A DNA stretch of 64,000 nucleotides from DASSUC01 sp035649895 (GTDB taxonomy: Bacteria > Actinomycetota > Actinomycetes > Mycobacteriales > Micromonosporaceae), in assembly GCA_035649895.1 (NCBI GenBank), contig DASRIS010000201.1, forward strand, positions 1 through 64,000, read 5' to 3'. Shown here in pieces: positions 24,791 to 33,120 of this stretch. The notes beneath the pieces were generated by a model, which had not been told where the DNA came from, searched no databases, and worked only from the letters and a program-made list of their open reading frames with translations. The position numbers and the translations under genes are program-made. The first letter of the stretch is position 1; every line of letters starts with the position of its first letter.

Positions 24791-25792
24791 ATGTACCAAC
24801 AAATCATGATCATAAACCTGGCCGAGGAGGAGCGGAAATCTATCCTCCAACGCTGGGGAAATGCTCATGTGGTTGAAGCGGTGCAGCAGGCGCTTACCGG
24901 AGCCGGGTTCACCTGCCGGAGCATAGCGGCGAACGCACCGTCGGACATGTCATCGATAAGGGGGAGCGAGGGCCTTGCCTTCCCCAATGCTCGTTACTTC
25001 CCTCAACCTCACCAGTACCTGTCAGATATTCTGGACGACTGGGGGATACCTTACATCGGCTCAGGGCGAAGCGGCCATGAAAATTGCAACAAGTTTGTCA
25101 TGAAGACAAGACTCCGTGCGGCCGGAATCCCAACACCCAAGTTCCAGCTACTCGGCCACCCCGCAGAGGCGGAGCTTATCGCACACATTGATGGGCCTTA
25201 TGTGCTAAAGCCTTGCACGGCGGCGGCGAGCCTCGGGGTGGTCCGAGCCGCCAGCGTACAGAGCGCGTCTGAGGCCGCAGCTCAGCTGGGCGTCAGGTTT
25301 GGATGGCCGGTGCTTGTAGAGGCATGGGAAAGATACCGCGAGTTCACCGTAGCGACGCTTGGTGACGGTGGACAATGGCACGCCTTCCCAGTTGAGATAG
25401 TGGTCCCGTCCAGCGCGGGCTACCTGACGGAGGAGGTGAAGCGACTCCAGCTGGCCGGGGCGGCAGAGACCATCGAACCAGTTGTCGATATCGGTTTATG
25501 TCACGATCTGACGGCACTGGCAAGGCACACGGCCGAGGTACTTGACATCCGTGACTATGCCCGGATGGAGATTCTGTTGAACGCCGCCGGCCAACTACTC
25601 GTCATCGACGTTAATACTCTCCCCGGCCTGCGGCAACATAGCTATCTACCCATGTGCCTGTCCGTGAACGTCGGGTTCGATTTTACGGAAGCGGTGCTGT
25701 CTGTCGTCGCAGCCGCGCACCTCCGCCTCAATATTTCCCTAGGTCCGCCACTAGCTGATATCTGGGGCCGGCTGGCGGCATACTCTGGATAA
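24791..25792 (+). CDS. ATP-grasp ligase of the D-alanine-D-alanine ligase type
   Basis: This 333-aa cytosolic ATP-grasp enzyme resembles D-Ala-D-Ala ligases. It shows a short N-terminal domain (FPQPHQYLSDILDDWGIPYIGSG), the ATP-grasp lysine region (NCNKFVMKTRLRAAGIPTPKF and YVLKPCTAAASLGVV) and the metal/substrate end (RMEILLNAAGQLLVIDVNTLPGL). The DVN in place of the usual EVN, and a short N-terminal domain, suggest a different peptide or amide product. Its codons are visibly less GC-rich than those of its neighbours (ATA, AAA, TTT, one TTA at 25496), which hints at acquisition. A GGAGG ribosome-binding site precedes the ATG. It is 90 bp after glnH and may or may not be part of that operon. 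Confidence 0.78.
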   Translation: MYQQIMIINLAEEERKSILQRWGNAHVVEAVQQALTGAGFTCRSIAANAPSDMSSIRGSEGLAFPNARYFPQPHQYLSDILDDWGIPYIGSGRSGHENCNKFVMKTRLRAAGIPTPKFQLLGHPAEAELIAHIDGPYVLKPCTAAASLGVVRAASVQSASEAAAQLGVRFGWPVLVEAWERYREFTVATLGDGGQWHAFPVEIVVPSSAGYLTEEVKRLQLAGAAETIEPVVDIGLCHDLTALARHTAEVLDIRDYARMEILLNAAGQLLVIDVNTLPGLRQHSYLPMCLSVNVGFDFTEAVLSVVAAAHLRLNISLGPPLADIWGRLAAYSG

Positions 25793-26012
25793 CCTCTCAG
25801 CAGGATCTCTCATCGTGCTCTTCCCATCCATGACCGTAGGCAGTGCGATTACCAAAGAGACCTGCTGACCTGGTCGGTGCATTGTCGCCTCCGTACGCGG
25901 TCTGGTCGGTCAGGTTCCGCGCGGTGGGACTATCCGTGGTGGTCTGGAAGTCGCCGCCGGATCCCGATGCGCGTGAGCTGCCCACTGCCGTAACCGGTTG
26001 TCGCCGTTGGGG
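25793..26012. other. intergenic spacer with an imperfect inverted repeat
   Basis: CAGCAGGATCTCT (25798-25810) and AGAGACCTGCTG (25856-25867) are complementary with one bulged base and a 45-bp gap. They could form a long-loop hairpin between the convergent ATP-grasp and oxidase genes. No gene is seen here. Confidence 0.4.
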
Positions 26013-28547
26013 CTACGGCAGCTTCGGGCCGTAGGCGTCCCATAGCTCGCCGAGGAACAGCCTTCCGAACCGCTCCATCGCGTGCGCAGGCCGCGGCCCG
26101 TGGGCCCGGAACGTGGTGAGCTGGCGCAGGAAGTCCGGGATGTGGATGGTGATCACCCCGCTGGCGACCACGCCCGCGCTCTCGTCCCCATCAGGCTGCA
26201 CGTGCCCCTCCAGGACCCGCAGGTAGAGCGTTGAGGTGTCGCGCCACACGTCGAAGCCCGGGTCGTCGTGGACGTCCTTGTGCCCGACTAGGGTCAGCGG
26301 GCTGCCGTCGCCGCCGGTGAGGTGCAGCCGGTAGAGCATACGGCGGCGGCTCGGGCCGGCGCCGCGGGTGAAGAGGTTGAACCACCCACGTTGTACGGGC
26401 AGCCGCCCCCCGAGCAGTCCACACTCGACATACCCCTCGGCCCGCCCCTCCTGCGCCGGGTCGTCGACGAACCGGTCGACATCGTCGACGGTGATGGTGA
26501 GGTGGAACATCAGCCGCTGGTCCAGCCGTCGCCCCGCCTCGGCCGCCCGGGCCGGGTCGGCGTCACCGCGGTCGACGAAGCCCTTCATCTCCTCGGTGAA
26601 GGACAAGCCGGTGACGCCAGCATCCGGCGGCCCAGCCGGCACCGGCCCGCCGGCCGAGGCAGCGCGTTCACCGGCCGCCCTATCATCGTGTCCGCCAGCC
26701 GTTGCAGCGCGTCCACCAGCCGCAGCGCCATGCCCGTTGGCTCTTGCGCCGCGTCCGTTGGTCGAGGCGGCACGCCCCCCGCCCGCGGCCGGGCCGCCAG
26801 CCTGAGTGACCGACTTGTCGAGCATCCGGTCGCAGGCGCGGTCGGCGACGGCGGCGATCGTCAGCGACGGGTTCGGCCCCACCGGACCCGGCAGGACCGC
26901 GCCGTCGAGGACGTACAGGCCGGGGTAGCTGAAGACCTCCCCGAACGCGTCGCAGGTGCCCTCCTGCGGGCGGCGGCCCATCGGCGCGCCGCCGAGCGGG
27001 TGCACGGTGACGACCTTCCGGGCCCACCACAGCGGGTTGTCCTGGTAGCGGGCGCCCAGCTCATTGGCGATGTCCCGCATGGTGCCCCGCACCCGGGCGA
27101 GATACGCCGCGGAGGTCGCGGTGGTCCAGTCCACCTCGAGCCGGTCGCGCCGCAGTCGCATCACCCCGTCCGGCACGTCGCGGCCCATGCCGAGCAGCGG
27201 CAGCGACCCGTCGCCCAGCCGCCCCGGGCCGAGCAGCCCGGCGACGAGCGCCGACACGTTCGACGAGCGGGTCCGGCCGAACCGGCCACGCAGGTGCAGG
27301 GCTGCGAAGCGGAGTGCGCGGTGCAGGATCCCCCGCATCTGCGCCGCCTCCACCAGCCATTCGGCGAAGACCGGGTAGCCGGCGTCCTCGATGTAGAACC
27401 CACGGTCGCCGGTCCCGTTGCCGCCAGCGCCGTTGTGGTCGTTCGCGTCACCCACCCGGATCGCGCTGGTGATGACCGGCCCCCGGCTGCCCTCGATCCG
27501 CCGGTGCCCGCCCGCCGCAGCCGGGTCCTTCGCGCCGAGCAGGAAACCCAGCAGGTCGCCGTTTCCGGAGAACCGGGTGCCGAGCGCGTCGCTGACCCTC
27601 GGGAGAAACTGCTCGCGGTTGCGCAGCAGCAGGTACGTGGTGCCGAAGGTGCCGGCCGCCAGGACCAGCCGGTCGCAGGCGATCCGGCGCAGGGGCAGGT
27701 CGCGCGTTGCCGTCCGCTGCCCCTCGGTCGCCGGGTCGTGCGCCACGTAGCGCACCTCGTACCCGCCGCCGTCGAGCGGCTCGATCTCGCGCACCTCGCA
27801 GCGCGTACGCAGGTCCGCGCCGTGGTGCTTGGCGGCCGAGAGGTACGTGTGGTCGAGGCTGTTCTTGGCCCCGTCGTTGCAGCCGATGTCGCACTCCCCG
27901 CAGAGCCGGCAGGTGCGTCGCGGCCGGCCGTGCAGGTTGCCATAGGCCGGGGTGCGGATCGGCGCGCCCGGCACCGGCGCCTCACCCGGACCGCCCGCAA
28001 AAGCAACCGCCAGCGGCGGCATGTCCCATGTCAGCTCCGGCCGCTGCGTGCCCTGCCGCTGCGCGTTCAGCCGCTGCGCGGCGAGGCGCATCGCCTCGGT
28101 CTTGCGCGTGGCCGGGTAAGGATAAGGCGTTGCGCCCATCATCCGCTCGACCCGGTCGTAGTGCGGGTCGAGGTCGGCCCGGCTGATCGGCCAGTGCTCA
28201 TAGCCGCCCCGGGGCAGCGGCGACTCTCGCACGAACCACCGCTCGTCCTTTCGCAGCAGCACGTTGGCGTAGATGAGCGAGCCGCCTCCGAGGCCGCTGG
28301 ACACCACCCCGTCAACGCCCCGGAACGACCAGATGTCGAACAGCCCGTGCAACCCCTCGCTCGGGTCCCAGAGGTTGCGCCCCATCTCCGCCGGTGTCCG
28401 CGCAAAGTCACCTGGACGGTACGCCTTTCCGCGCTCCAGCAGCACCACGGAGCGGCCCGCCTCCGCCAGCCGGTACGCGGCTACCGATCCACCGAAGCCG
28501 GAGCCGACCACCACGGCGTGCACGTGCTCAACATTCTTCTCCCCCAC
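26013..28547 (-). CDS. GMC-family FAD oxidoreductase (cholesterol-oxidase-like) with C-terminal extra domain
   Basis: This 844-aa flavoprotein has an N-terminal FAD-binding motif (VVVGSGFGGSVAAYRLAEAG), the oxidase signature GLGGGSLIYANVLLRKDERW, a Cys cluster (CRLCGECDIGCNDGAK), and the active-site region VHPLGGAPMG with PNPSLTIAAVADRACDRML. A ~65-residue Gly/Ala-rich linker (about 590-655) then joins a second domain starting GLSFTEEMKGFVD. That C-terminal domain occurs in fused oxidases acting on sterols or long-chain alcohols. The product probably oxidises a bulky alcohol using oxygen or another acceptor. No signal peptide is evident. It is divergent from the SDR at 28654 and close to a hydrolase/FAD oxidase/SRPBCC operon. 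Confidence 0.85.
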   Translation of the reverse strand: MGEKNVEHVHAVVVGSGFGGSVAAYRLAEAGRSVVLLERGKAYRPGDFARTPAEMGRNLWDPSEGLHGLFDIWSFRGVDGVVSSGLGGGSLIYANVLLRKDERWFVRESPLPRGGYEHWPISRADLDPHYDRVERMMGATPYPYPATRKTEAMRLAAQRLNAQRQGTQRPELTWDMPPLAVAFAGGPGEAPVPGAPIRTPAYGNLHGRPRRTCRLCGECDIGCNDGAKNSLDHTYLSAAKHHGADLRTRCEVREIEPLDGGGYEVRYVAHDPATEGQRTATRDLPLRRIACDRLVLAAGTFGTTYLLLRNREQFLPRVSDALGTRFSGNGDLLGFLLGAKDPAAAGGHRRIEGSRGPVITSAIRVGDANDHNGAGGNGTGDRGFYIEDAGYPVFAEWLVEAAQMRGILHRALRFAALHLRGRFGRTRSSNVSALVAGLLGPGRLGDGSLPLLGMGRDVPDGVMRLRRDRLEVDWTTATSAAYLARVRGTMRDIANELGARYQDNPLWWARKVVTVHPLGGAPMGRRPQEGTCDAFGEVFSYPGLYVLDGAVLPGPVGPNPSLTIAAVADRACDRMLDKSVTQAGGPAAGGGRAASTNGRGARANGHGAAAGGRAATAGGHDDRAAGERAASAGGPVPAGPPDAGVTGLSFTEEMKGFVDRGDADPARAAEAGRRLDQRLMFHLTITVDDVDRFVDDPAQEGRAEGYVECGLLGGRLPVQRGWFNLFTRGAGPSRRRMLYRLHLTGGDGSPLTLVGHKDVHDDPGFDVWRDTSTLYLRVLEGHVQPDGDESAGVVASGVITIHIPDFLRQLTTFRAHGPRPAHAMERFGRLFLGELWDAYGPKLP

Positions 28548-28653
28548 GATGGCTATGTTTCTCTCGGCACACGCGCAGGCAAGGCTTCAGCAGGCATTAC
28601 GTCTGTCGAGTTACGGACTGGCGCTACGGAAGCACACTTGGTATGCCGTACCC

Positions 28654-29676
28654 ATGGCTGTTGCTTTTGTGACCGGGGGCTCGGGGTTCGTCGGCGGTGC
28701 GCTGGTGCGCCGGCTCGTGGCCGGCGGGTGGCGGGTGCGGGCGCTGGCCCGCAGCCAGGCCGCGGCCGAGGCGGTGACCCGGGCCGGCGCCGAGCCGGTC
28801 ACCGGCGACCTGGCCGATGTGGACGCCCTGGCGGCCGGTGCCGCCGGCGCCGGCGTGGCGTTCCACTGTGCCGCGTTCGTCAGGCAGTGGGGCACGCGCG
28901 CGGAGTATCTTCGCGCCAACGTGACCGGCACCCGCAACGTCATCGAGGCGTGCCAGCGCGCGGGCGTGCCCCGGCTGGTGCATGTCGGCTCGGAGGCGGC
29001 CATGCTCGCCGGCCAGCCGCTGCGCGACATCGACGAGGACACGCTGCTGCGCCCGGACTCGGCGTCGCTGTACTGCGCCACCAAGGCGATGGCCGAGCTC
29101 GCCGTCCGCGCGGCGAACGGGGACGGCCTGCGCACCGTCGTGGTACGGCCGCGGCTGGTCTGGGGCCCCGGCGACACCACGATCCTGCCGGCGCTGGTCG
29201 AGGCGGTGCGGCGGGGACGCTTCCGGTGGGTCGGCCCGGGCACCCACGCGACCTCGACCACCCACGTGGACAACGCCGTGCACGGGTTGGTGCTGGCGGC
29301 CGAGGCGGCCGACCCGGGCCCGTCCTACTTCGTCACCGACGGGCCGCCCGCGGTCTTCCGCGAGTTCATCGGGCAACTGCTCGCCACCGCCGGCGTGGCG
29401 GCCCCGGACCGCAGCGTGCCTCCGGCCGCGGCCCGGATCGCGGCGGTCGTCGCGGAGAGCGCGTGGCGGGTGCTGCGGCTGCCCGGCGCGCCGCCCATCA
29501 CCCGCACCGCGGTGTGGCTGTCCAGTCTGGAGTGCACGGTCGACACCGGCCGGGCAGAGCGCGAGCTGGGGTACCGGCCGGTGGTCACCCGCGCCGAAGG
29601 GCTGGCCGCGCTCGGTGCTTCTCGAGAAACTCCAGGAAGTGCGGGAACACGTCCTGAGCCACATTCGCGCCCATGA
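28654..29676 (+). CDS. NAD(P)-dependent epimerase/3-beta-HSD-like SDR
   Basis: This 340-aa extended short-chain dehydrogenase has the nucleotide-binding motif VTGGSGFVGGALVRRL at residues 6-21 and the catalytic YxxxK motif as YCATK at about 146-150. FRWVGPGTHATSTTHVDN is the typical substrate-side segment of 3-beta-hydroxysteroid-dehydrogenase-like members. ATG 28654 was chosen because the family N-terminus begins there, although the frame is open from 28273. It diverges from the GMC oxidase, and its last 92 bp overlap the convergent hydrolase gene. A sterol or lipid-alcohol substrate is inferred from the neighbours. Confidence 0.82.
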   Translation: MAVAFVTGGSGFVGGALVRRLVAGGWRVRALARSQAAAEAVTRAGAEPVTGDLADVDALAAGAAGAGVAFHCAAFVRQWGTRAEYLRANVTGTRNVIEACQRAGVPRLVHVGSEAAMLAGQPLRDIDEDTLLRPDSASLYCATKAMAELAVRAANGDGLRTVVVRPRLVWGPGDTTILPALVEAVRRGRFRWVGPGTHATSTTHVDNAVHGLVLAAEAADPGPSYFVTDGPPAVFREFIGQLLATAGVAAPDRSVPPAAARIAAVVAESAWRVLRLPGAPPITRTAVWLSSLECTVDTGRAERELGYRPVVTRAEGLAALGASRETPGSAGTRPEPHSRP

Positions 29677-30700
29677 ACGGGTCCTGGTGGCCGTAGCCGG
29701 GCAGGATCCGCAGCTGGTGCCGGCCTGGGACGATCTTCTCCAGCTCCCGGTAGCAGACGACGTTGGAGTCCCGGAACACGTTGTTGCGGTCGCCGGTGGC
29801 GAAGAGCACCGGGGTCTCGATCTCGGCGGCGTAGGTGAGGTAGTCGTCAGGGAGCCGGTCGTAGGTCGAGTTGCCCGGCTCCATCTTCACCGCCCGACCC
29901 GCCTTGACCATCTTGCGGACGTGGCGGTAGTAGTGCACGCTCGTCGCCCCGTACAGGTCGCCGCCGCGCCGGTGGGTGACGTCGGCGAGCTTGTCGTGGC
30001 TGTAGAGCGCGGGCCAGCCGGTGCCCCACATCAGGCTGAGCATGTGGCACGCGGGCACGTCGCACTCGCGGTGGAGCGCGGAGACGGCCCTTGCGAAGAG
30101 CTTGCCGCGGGAGAGCCCCGGGTCCTCGCCCCACTGCGGGTTGATATACGGCAGGCCGAGGACCGTCTCGACGCCGAACGGCGCCACCTGCAGCTTGACC
30201 CGGGACCAGCCGGGCACCCGCGGGGTGAGGCCGACGCTGTTCGCGATGACGCTGCTGATGCCGGTCACCGCCTTGCCGAACAGGCTCATCAGGAACGACA
30301 CCGCGCCCAGGCAGTGGCAGATGACGTGGATCGGCCGGTCCCCGATCTCCCCGCGCATCAGCTGCACCGCCGGCGGGTAGTCGAACAGCGCGATGTCGTC
30401 CATGTTGTACCTGGTCTTGAAGAGGTTGTACGAGTACCGGTTGCTCATCCGGTAGTCCAGGCACCATACGTCGCGGAAGCCGTTGTCGAGTAGGTAGGAC
30501 ACGAGGTTCTCGTGCTCGGGCATGATGAACATGTCGGTCGACGTGGTGAGCCCGTGGATCACCAGCACCGCCTCACCCGCCTCGCCCCGGCGGAAACGGG
30601 TCAGGCTCAGCCCGATCTTGTCCTCGGTGCTGAAGAAGTACGGCGTGACCTCAGCGTCACGCACGCCGGAGAGGGTGTAGAGCGGAATCTCACGTGGCAT
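29585..30700 (-). CDS. alpha/beta hydrolase with cysteine nucleophile
   Basis: This 371-aa alpha/beta-fold enzyme has an oxyanion loop LVIHGLTTSTDMF at residues 46-58 and a nucleophile elbow ICHCLGA, in which Cys130 sits where most hydrolases have Ser in GxSxG. A late Asp (FATGDRNNVF) and His (PGYGHQDPFMG) complete a triad. A Cys nucleophile occurs in PHA synthases and dienelactone hydrolases, so acyl transfer instead of hydrolysis is possible. Its start overlaps the end of the upstream FAD oxidase gene by 11 bp (same operon), and its 3' end overlaps the convergent SDR. Confidence 0.83.
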   Translation of the reverse strand: MPREIPLYTLSGVRDAEVTPYFFSTEDKIGLSLTRFRRGEAGEAVLVIHGLTTSTDMFIMPEHENLVSYLLDNGFRDVWCLDYRMSNRYSYNLFKTRYNMDDIALFDYPPAVQLMRGEIGDRPIHVICHCLGAVSFLMSLFGKAVTGISSVIANSVGLTPRVPGWSRVKLQVAPFGVETVLGLPYINPQWGEDPGLSRGKLFARAVSALHRECDVPACHMLSLMWGTGWPALYSHDKLADVTHRRGGDLYGATSVHYYRHVRKMVKAGRAVKMEPGNSTYDRLPDDYLTYAAEIETPVLFATGDRNNVFRDSNVVCYRELEKIVPGRHQLRILPGYGHQDPFMGANVAQDVFPHFLEFLEKHRARPALRRG

Positions 30701-32102
30701 TGCCGTGCCCCCCGTTGATGTAGTACTCGTTCGGGTCCACCTTTGCCCGCCGGGCCGGGTCCTTCGACGTCCGGCTGTGCATGTAGCGGAAGCCCTGGTT
30801 GTAGATGCAGATGTCGTCGAGGCGGGTGACCAGGTCCTCCAGCACCTCCGGGCGCATCCCGTCGCGGCCGATGCCGCAGAAGAACATCAGCTCGCAGAAG
30901 CCGTCATCCGGCCCGCCCTGCGCCAGGTACGCCGACCCGATGCTCTTCACGTACACCGAGATGAACGTGAAGCAGCCATGCTGCCGGCGGACGTCGCGCA
31001 TCAGCTCGTAGCTGTCGCGGAACAGGGCCTCGTAGCGGTGCAGCGGCGCCAGCACGATGAACATGCGGGTGGGGTCGCCCACGGTGGAGTCGAGGATCTT
31101 GTCGGTGAAGAACTCGACGTTCTTCATCGTCGCGTACCCGGGGCTGAACAGGACGCCGGTCATTCCGACGTACTTCAGGGCCCGGTCGACACCCCGCGGC
31201 AGCCGGCCGGCGACCGCGCCGATGGCGTTCAGCATCGTGTACGAGACCGCGTCGCGCGCCCGCGCGTAGGGACTCTGCGACGTCGGGCGGTACGCCGAGA
31301 ACTGGCCGACGCCGAACCGGCCGAAGTCGACCCACACCCCGCGCTCCATCAGCGCCTCACCGGGGTTGCGGATGGCCTGTGCCGAGCCGGCCACGAAACG
31401 GTCCACGTTGACGTAGTGCCGCTGGTGGTTACGCAGCACGGTGCGGTACTTCTCGACGCGGATGATCCGTACCGTCAAGGTGGTGATGACGCCGTGGCGC
31501 CCCAGCCCGGCGAGCACCCGGTGGAACTGCTCGGGGTGCTCCGTACGGCTGCAGCTGACCAGCTCGCCGTCCCAGTTGACGTACTCCAGCCGCTGCACCG
31601 TGTCGATGAACAGCCCGAAGCGGTGCGAAGCCGGGCTGATCCCGCCGACCGATGCGAACCCGCCCACCGTGATGTGGTTGTGGTCGCCGATGACCGGCAG
31701 GCCCAGCCCGCGTTCGGCGAGCAGGTCGTCCACCTGTGCCGAGACCGCGCCCGCCTGCACGGTCGCTGTCATCTCCTCCTCGTCGACCTCGACCACCCGG
31801 TTGAGCTTCTCGGTCAGCAGCATGCTGCCCCGGTCGGTGAGCACGAGGTCGTTGCTGGAGTGGCCCTTGCTGCGGATGGCCAGGCGCTCGCCCAGCGCCT
31901 TGGCCTCCCGGACCGCCTTCACGACGTCCGCCGTGGTCTGCGGGAGGTAGATCTTGGTCGGGAACCTGGGGGCGATCGACGGTGTGGCGACCCGCTCCCA
32001 GTCGTAGCCAAGGCTGTCGATGCTGTCGTGGGTGAAGGTCTCATGGCTGTTGATCCGCTTGCGCCATCCAGCCAGCCTGGACACTCGTGACATTGCCTCC
32101 AT
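30690..32102 (-). CDS. FAD-binding oxidase (VAO/lactone-oxidase type)
   Basis: This 470-aa flavoprotein belongs to the vanillyl-alcohol-oxidase superfamily. The PP-type FAD domain is visible as PTKIYLPQTTADVVKAVREAK, LAIRSKGHSSNDLVL and GDHNHITVGGFASVGGISPASHRFG; the C-terminal domain ends RAKVDPNEYYINGG. Sterol and lactone oxidases share this architecture. ATG 32102 was chosen because it overlaps the TGA of the SRPBCC gene, indicating coupling. ATG 32093 is in frame but poorly placed relative to GGAGG. It is the middle gene of a three-gene operon with an SRPBCC protein and a Cys-hydrolase. Confidence 0.82.
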   Translation of the reverse strand: MEAMSRVSRLAGWRKRINSHETFTHDSIDSLGYDWERVATPSIAPRFPTKIYLPQTTADVVKAVREAKALGERLAIRSKGHSSNDLVLTDRGSMLLTEKLNRVVEVDEEEMTATVQAGAVSAQVDDLLAERGLGLPVIGDHNHITVGGFASVGGISPASHRFGLFIDTVQRLEYVNWDGELVSCSRTEHPEQFHRVLAGLGRHGVITTLTVRIIRVEKYRTVLRNHQRHYVNVDRFVAGSAQAIRNPGEALMERGVWVDFGRFGVGQFSAYRPTSQSPYARARDAVSYTMLNAIGAVAGRLPRGVDRALKYVGMTGVLFSPGYATMKNVEFFTDKILDSTVGDPTRMFIVLAPLHRYEALFRDSYELMRDVRRQHGCFTFISVYVKSIGSAYLAQGGPDDGFCELMFFCGIGRDGMRPEVLEDLVTRLDDICIYNQGFRYMHSRTSKDPARRAKVDPNEYYINGGHGNAT

Positions 32103-32536
32103 CACCCCGTCTGCTCCACCCGGCTCTTGAGAGCCGAGTCCATCTCTCGGTATCCGGCTAGGATCCGTCGCCTCAGCAAGGGCATCACCAGCGGCGCGAA
32201 CAGCCCGCTGGCGGTCTCCGACTGCACGAACCGGCACCGCGACGCCTCGACCGGCTCCAGCAGGAACCGCCGGTCGACGTCGAACAGGCCGGGTACCCGC
32301 TGGCGAGCCAGCCAGCGCAGCTCGCGGGGCTCGTCCACGACCGTCAGCTTGGGATGGAGGGTGACCAGCCGGCCCCCCAGCCGGAGCGTGACGTGGATCC
32401 GGCCGCCCGGGACGAGTGCTCCGTCAGCCCTGCGGATGAACGGGTTCCAGGATGGAAACGATCGGAAGTCGGTGAGTGCGCCCCACACGCGCGGGGGTGG
32501 GGCCTCAATGTGGACTTCTGACCGTAGCGTTCGCAT
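32102..32536 (-). CDS. SRPBCC (START/Bet v1-like) lipid-binding protein
   Basis: This 144-aa single-domain protein of the polyketide-cyclase/SRPBCC type forms a helix-grip cavity for hydrophobic ligands. The pattern RSEVHIEAPPPRVWGALTDFRSFPSWNPFI is typical of the family start, with LRWLARQRVPGLFDVDRRFLLEP in the middle and a long C-terminal helix. It is the first gene of the operon with the FAD oxidase and hydrolase, consistent with binding or presenting a lipid or sterol substrate. GTG at 32539 is an alternative start one codon earlier. Confidence 0.85.
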   Translation of the reverse strand: MRTLRSEVHIEAPPPRVWGALTDFRSFPSWNPFIRRADGALVPGGRIHVTLRLGGRLVTLHPKLTVVDEPRELRWLARQRVPGLFDVDRRFLLEPVEASRCRFVQSETASGLFAPLVMPLLRRRILAGYREMDSALKSRVEQTG

Positions 32537-32773
32537 CACGCCAAGCTATGGCGACCGCGGGTAGGCGCCAAGGGTCGTGGCGGAAACCCGACCACAGAAA
32601 GTGACACGTCCTGCACGGAAAGGGGAAGGCCGGTCGGCCGCGATGCGGTGCCTTCCGACCCTGGTCGCCGGCCGGGCATCGGTTGAGCGTGGGGTTGAGG
32701 CGTACGCGAAGGGCCGGTGCGCGCCGCCGCGCGCTCCGGCGTACCCGGCGTACCCGGCGTTACGGAGGCAACC

Positions 32774-33120
32774 ATGACCACGATGAAAGACGCCGCTTCC
32801 GGGTTCCTGGCGCGGAGGCGGATTGCGGTCACCTGAAGTCGGTGCCCGGTGGCGTCGAGGCGGTCGTCATCGCGACCAGGCCGGAGACCGCTGAGGCCAC
32901 CATGCGGGAGTGTGTCGACCTCGGCATCAGGCACGTCTGGATGCATCGCGCATTCGGTGCGGGCAGCGTCTCCACCGCCGCCACCGAGTACGGCCGACAG
33001 CACGGGATCACCGTGATCGACGGTGGCTGCCCGCTGATGTTCGGCCCCGCCGCTGACGTAGGGCACAAGGCGATGTGCTTCGCGCTCAGCTGGACAGGCA
33101 AGGTCCCCAGGCAGGTGTGA
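32774..33120 (+). pseudogene. CoA-binding domain protein (YccU-like) with internal deletion
   Basis: A good start (ACGGAGG then ATG 32774) encodes MTTMKDAASGFLARRRIAV, the family N-terminus, but stops at TGA 32834. In the next frame the family resumes immediately as LKSVPGGVEAVVIATRPETAEATMREC and runs to the normal end, ITVIDGGCPLMFGPAADVGHK. The ~45 residues expected between them (the first nucleotide-binding strand-loop and NP motif) are missing. A deletion with frame change has inactivated the gene. It overlaps the convergent 33086 gene at its end. Confidence 0.85.

Noticed and set aside
25798..25867. CAGCAGGATCTCT/AGAGACCTGCTG as ends of a small insertion
   Set aside because: The arms are short and imperfect, no flanking target duplication was found, and the enclosed 45 bp has no features. 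A hairpin is more likely.
26322..29657. 1111-aa open frame on the plus strand
   Set aside because: It is an antisense shadow of the GMC oxidase gene with Arg/Pro/Val-rich, motif-free translation. The minus-strand protein has full family motifs.
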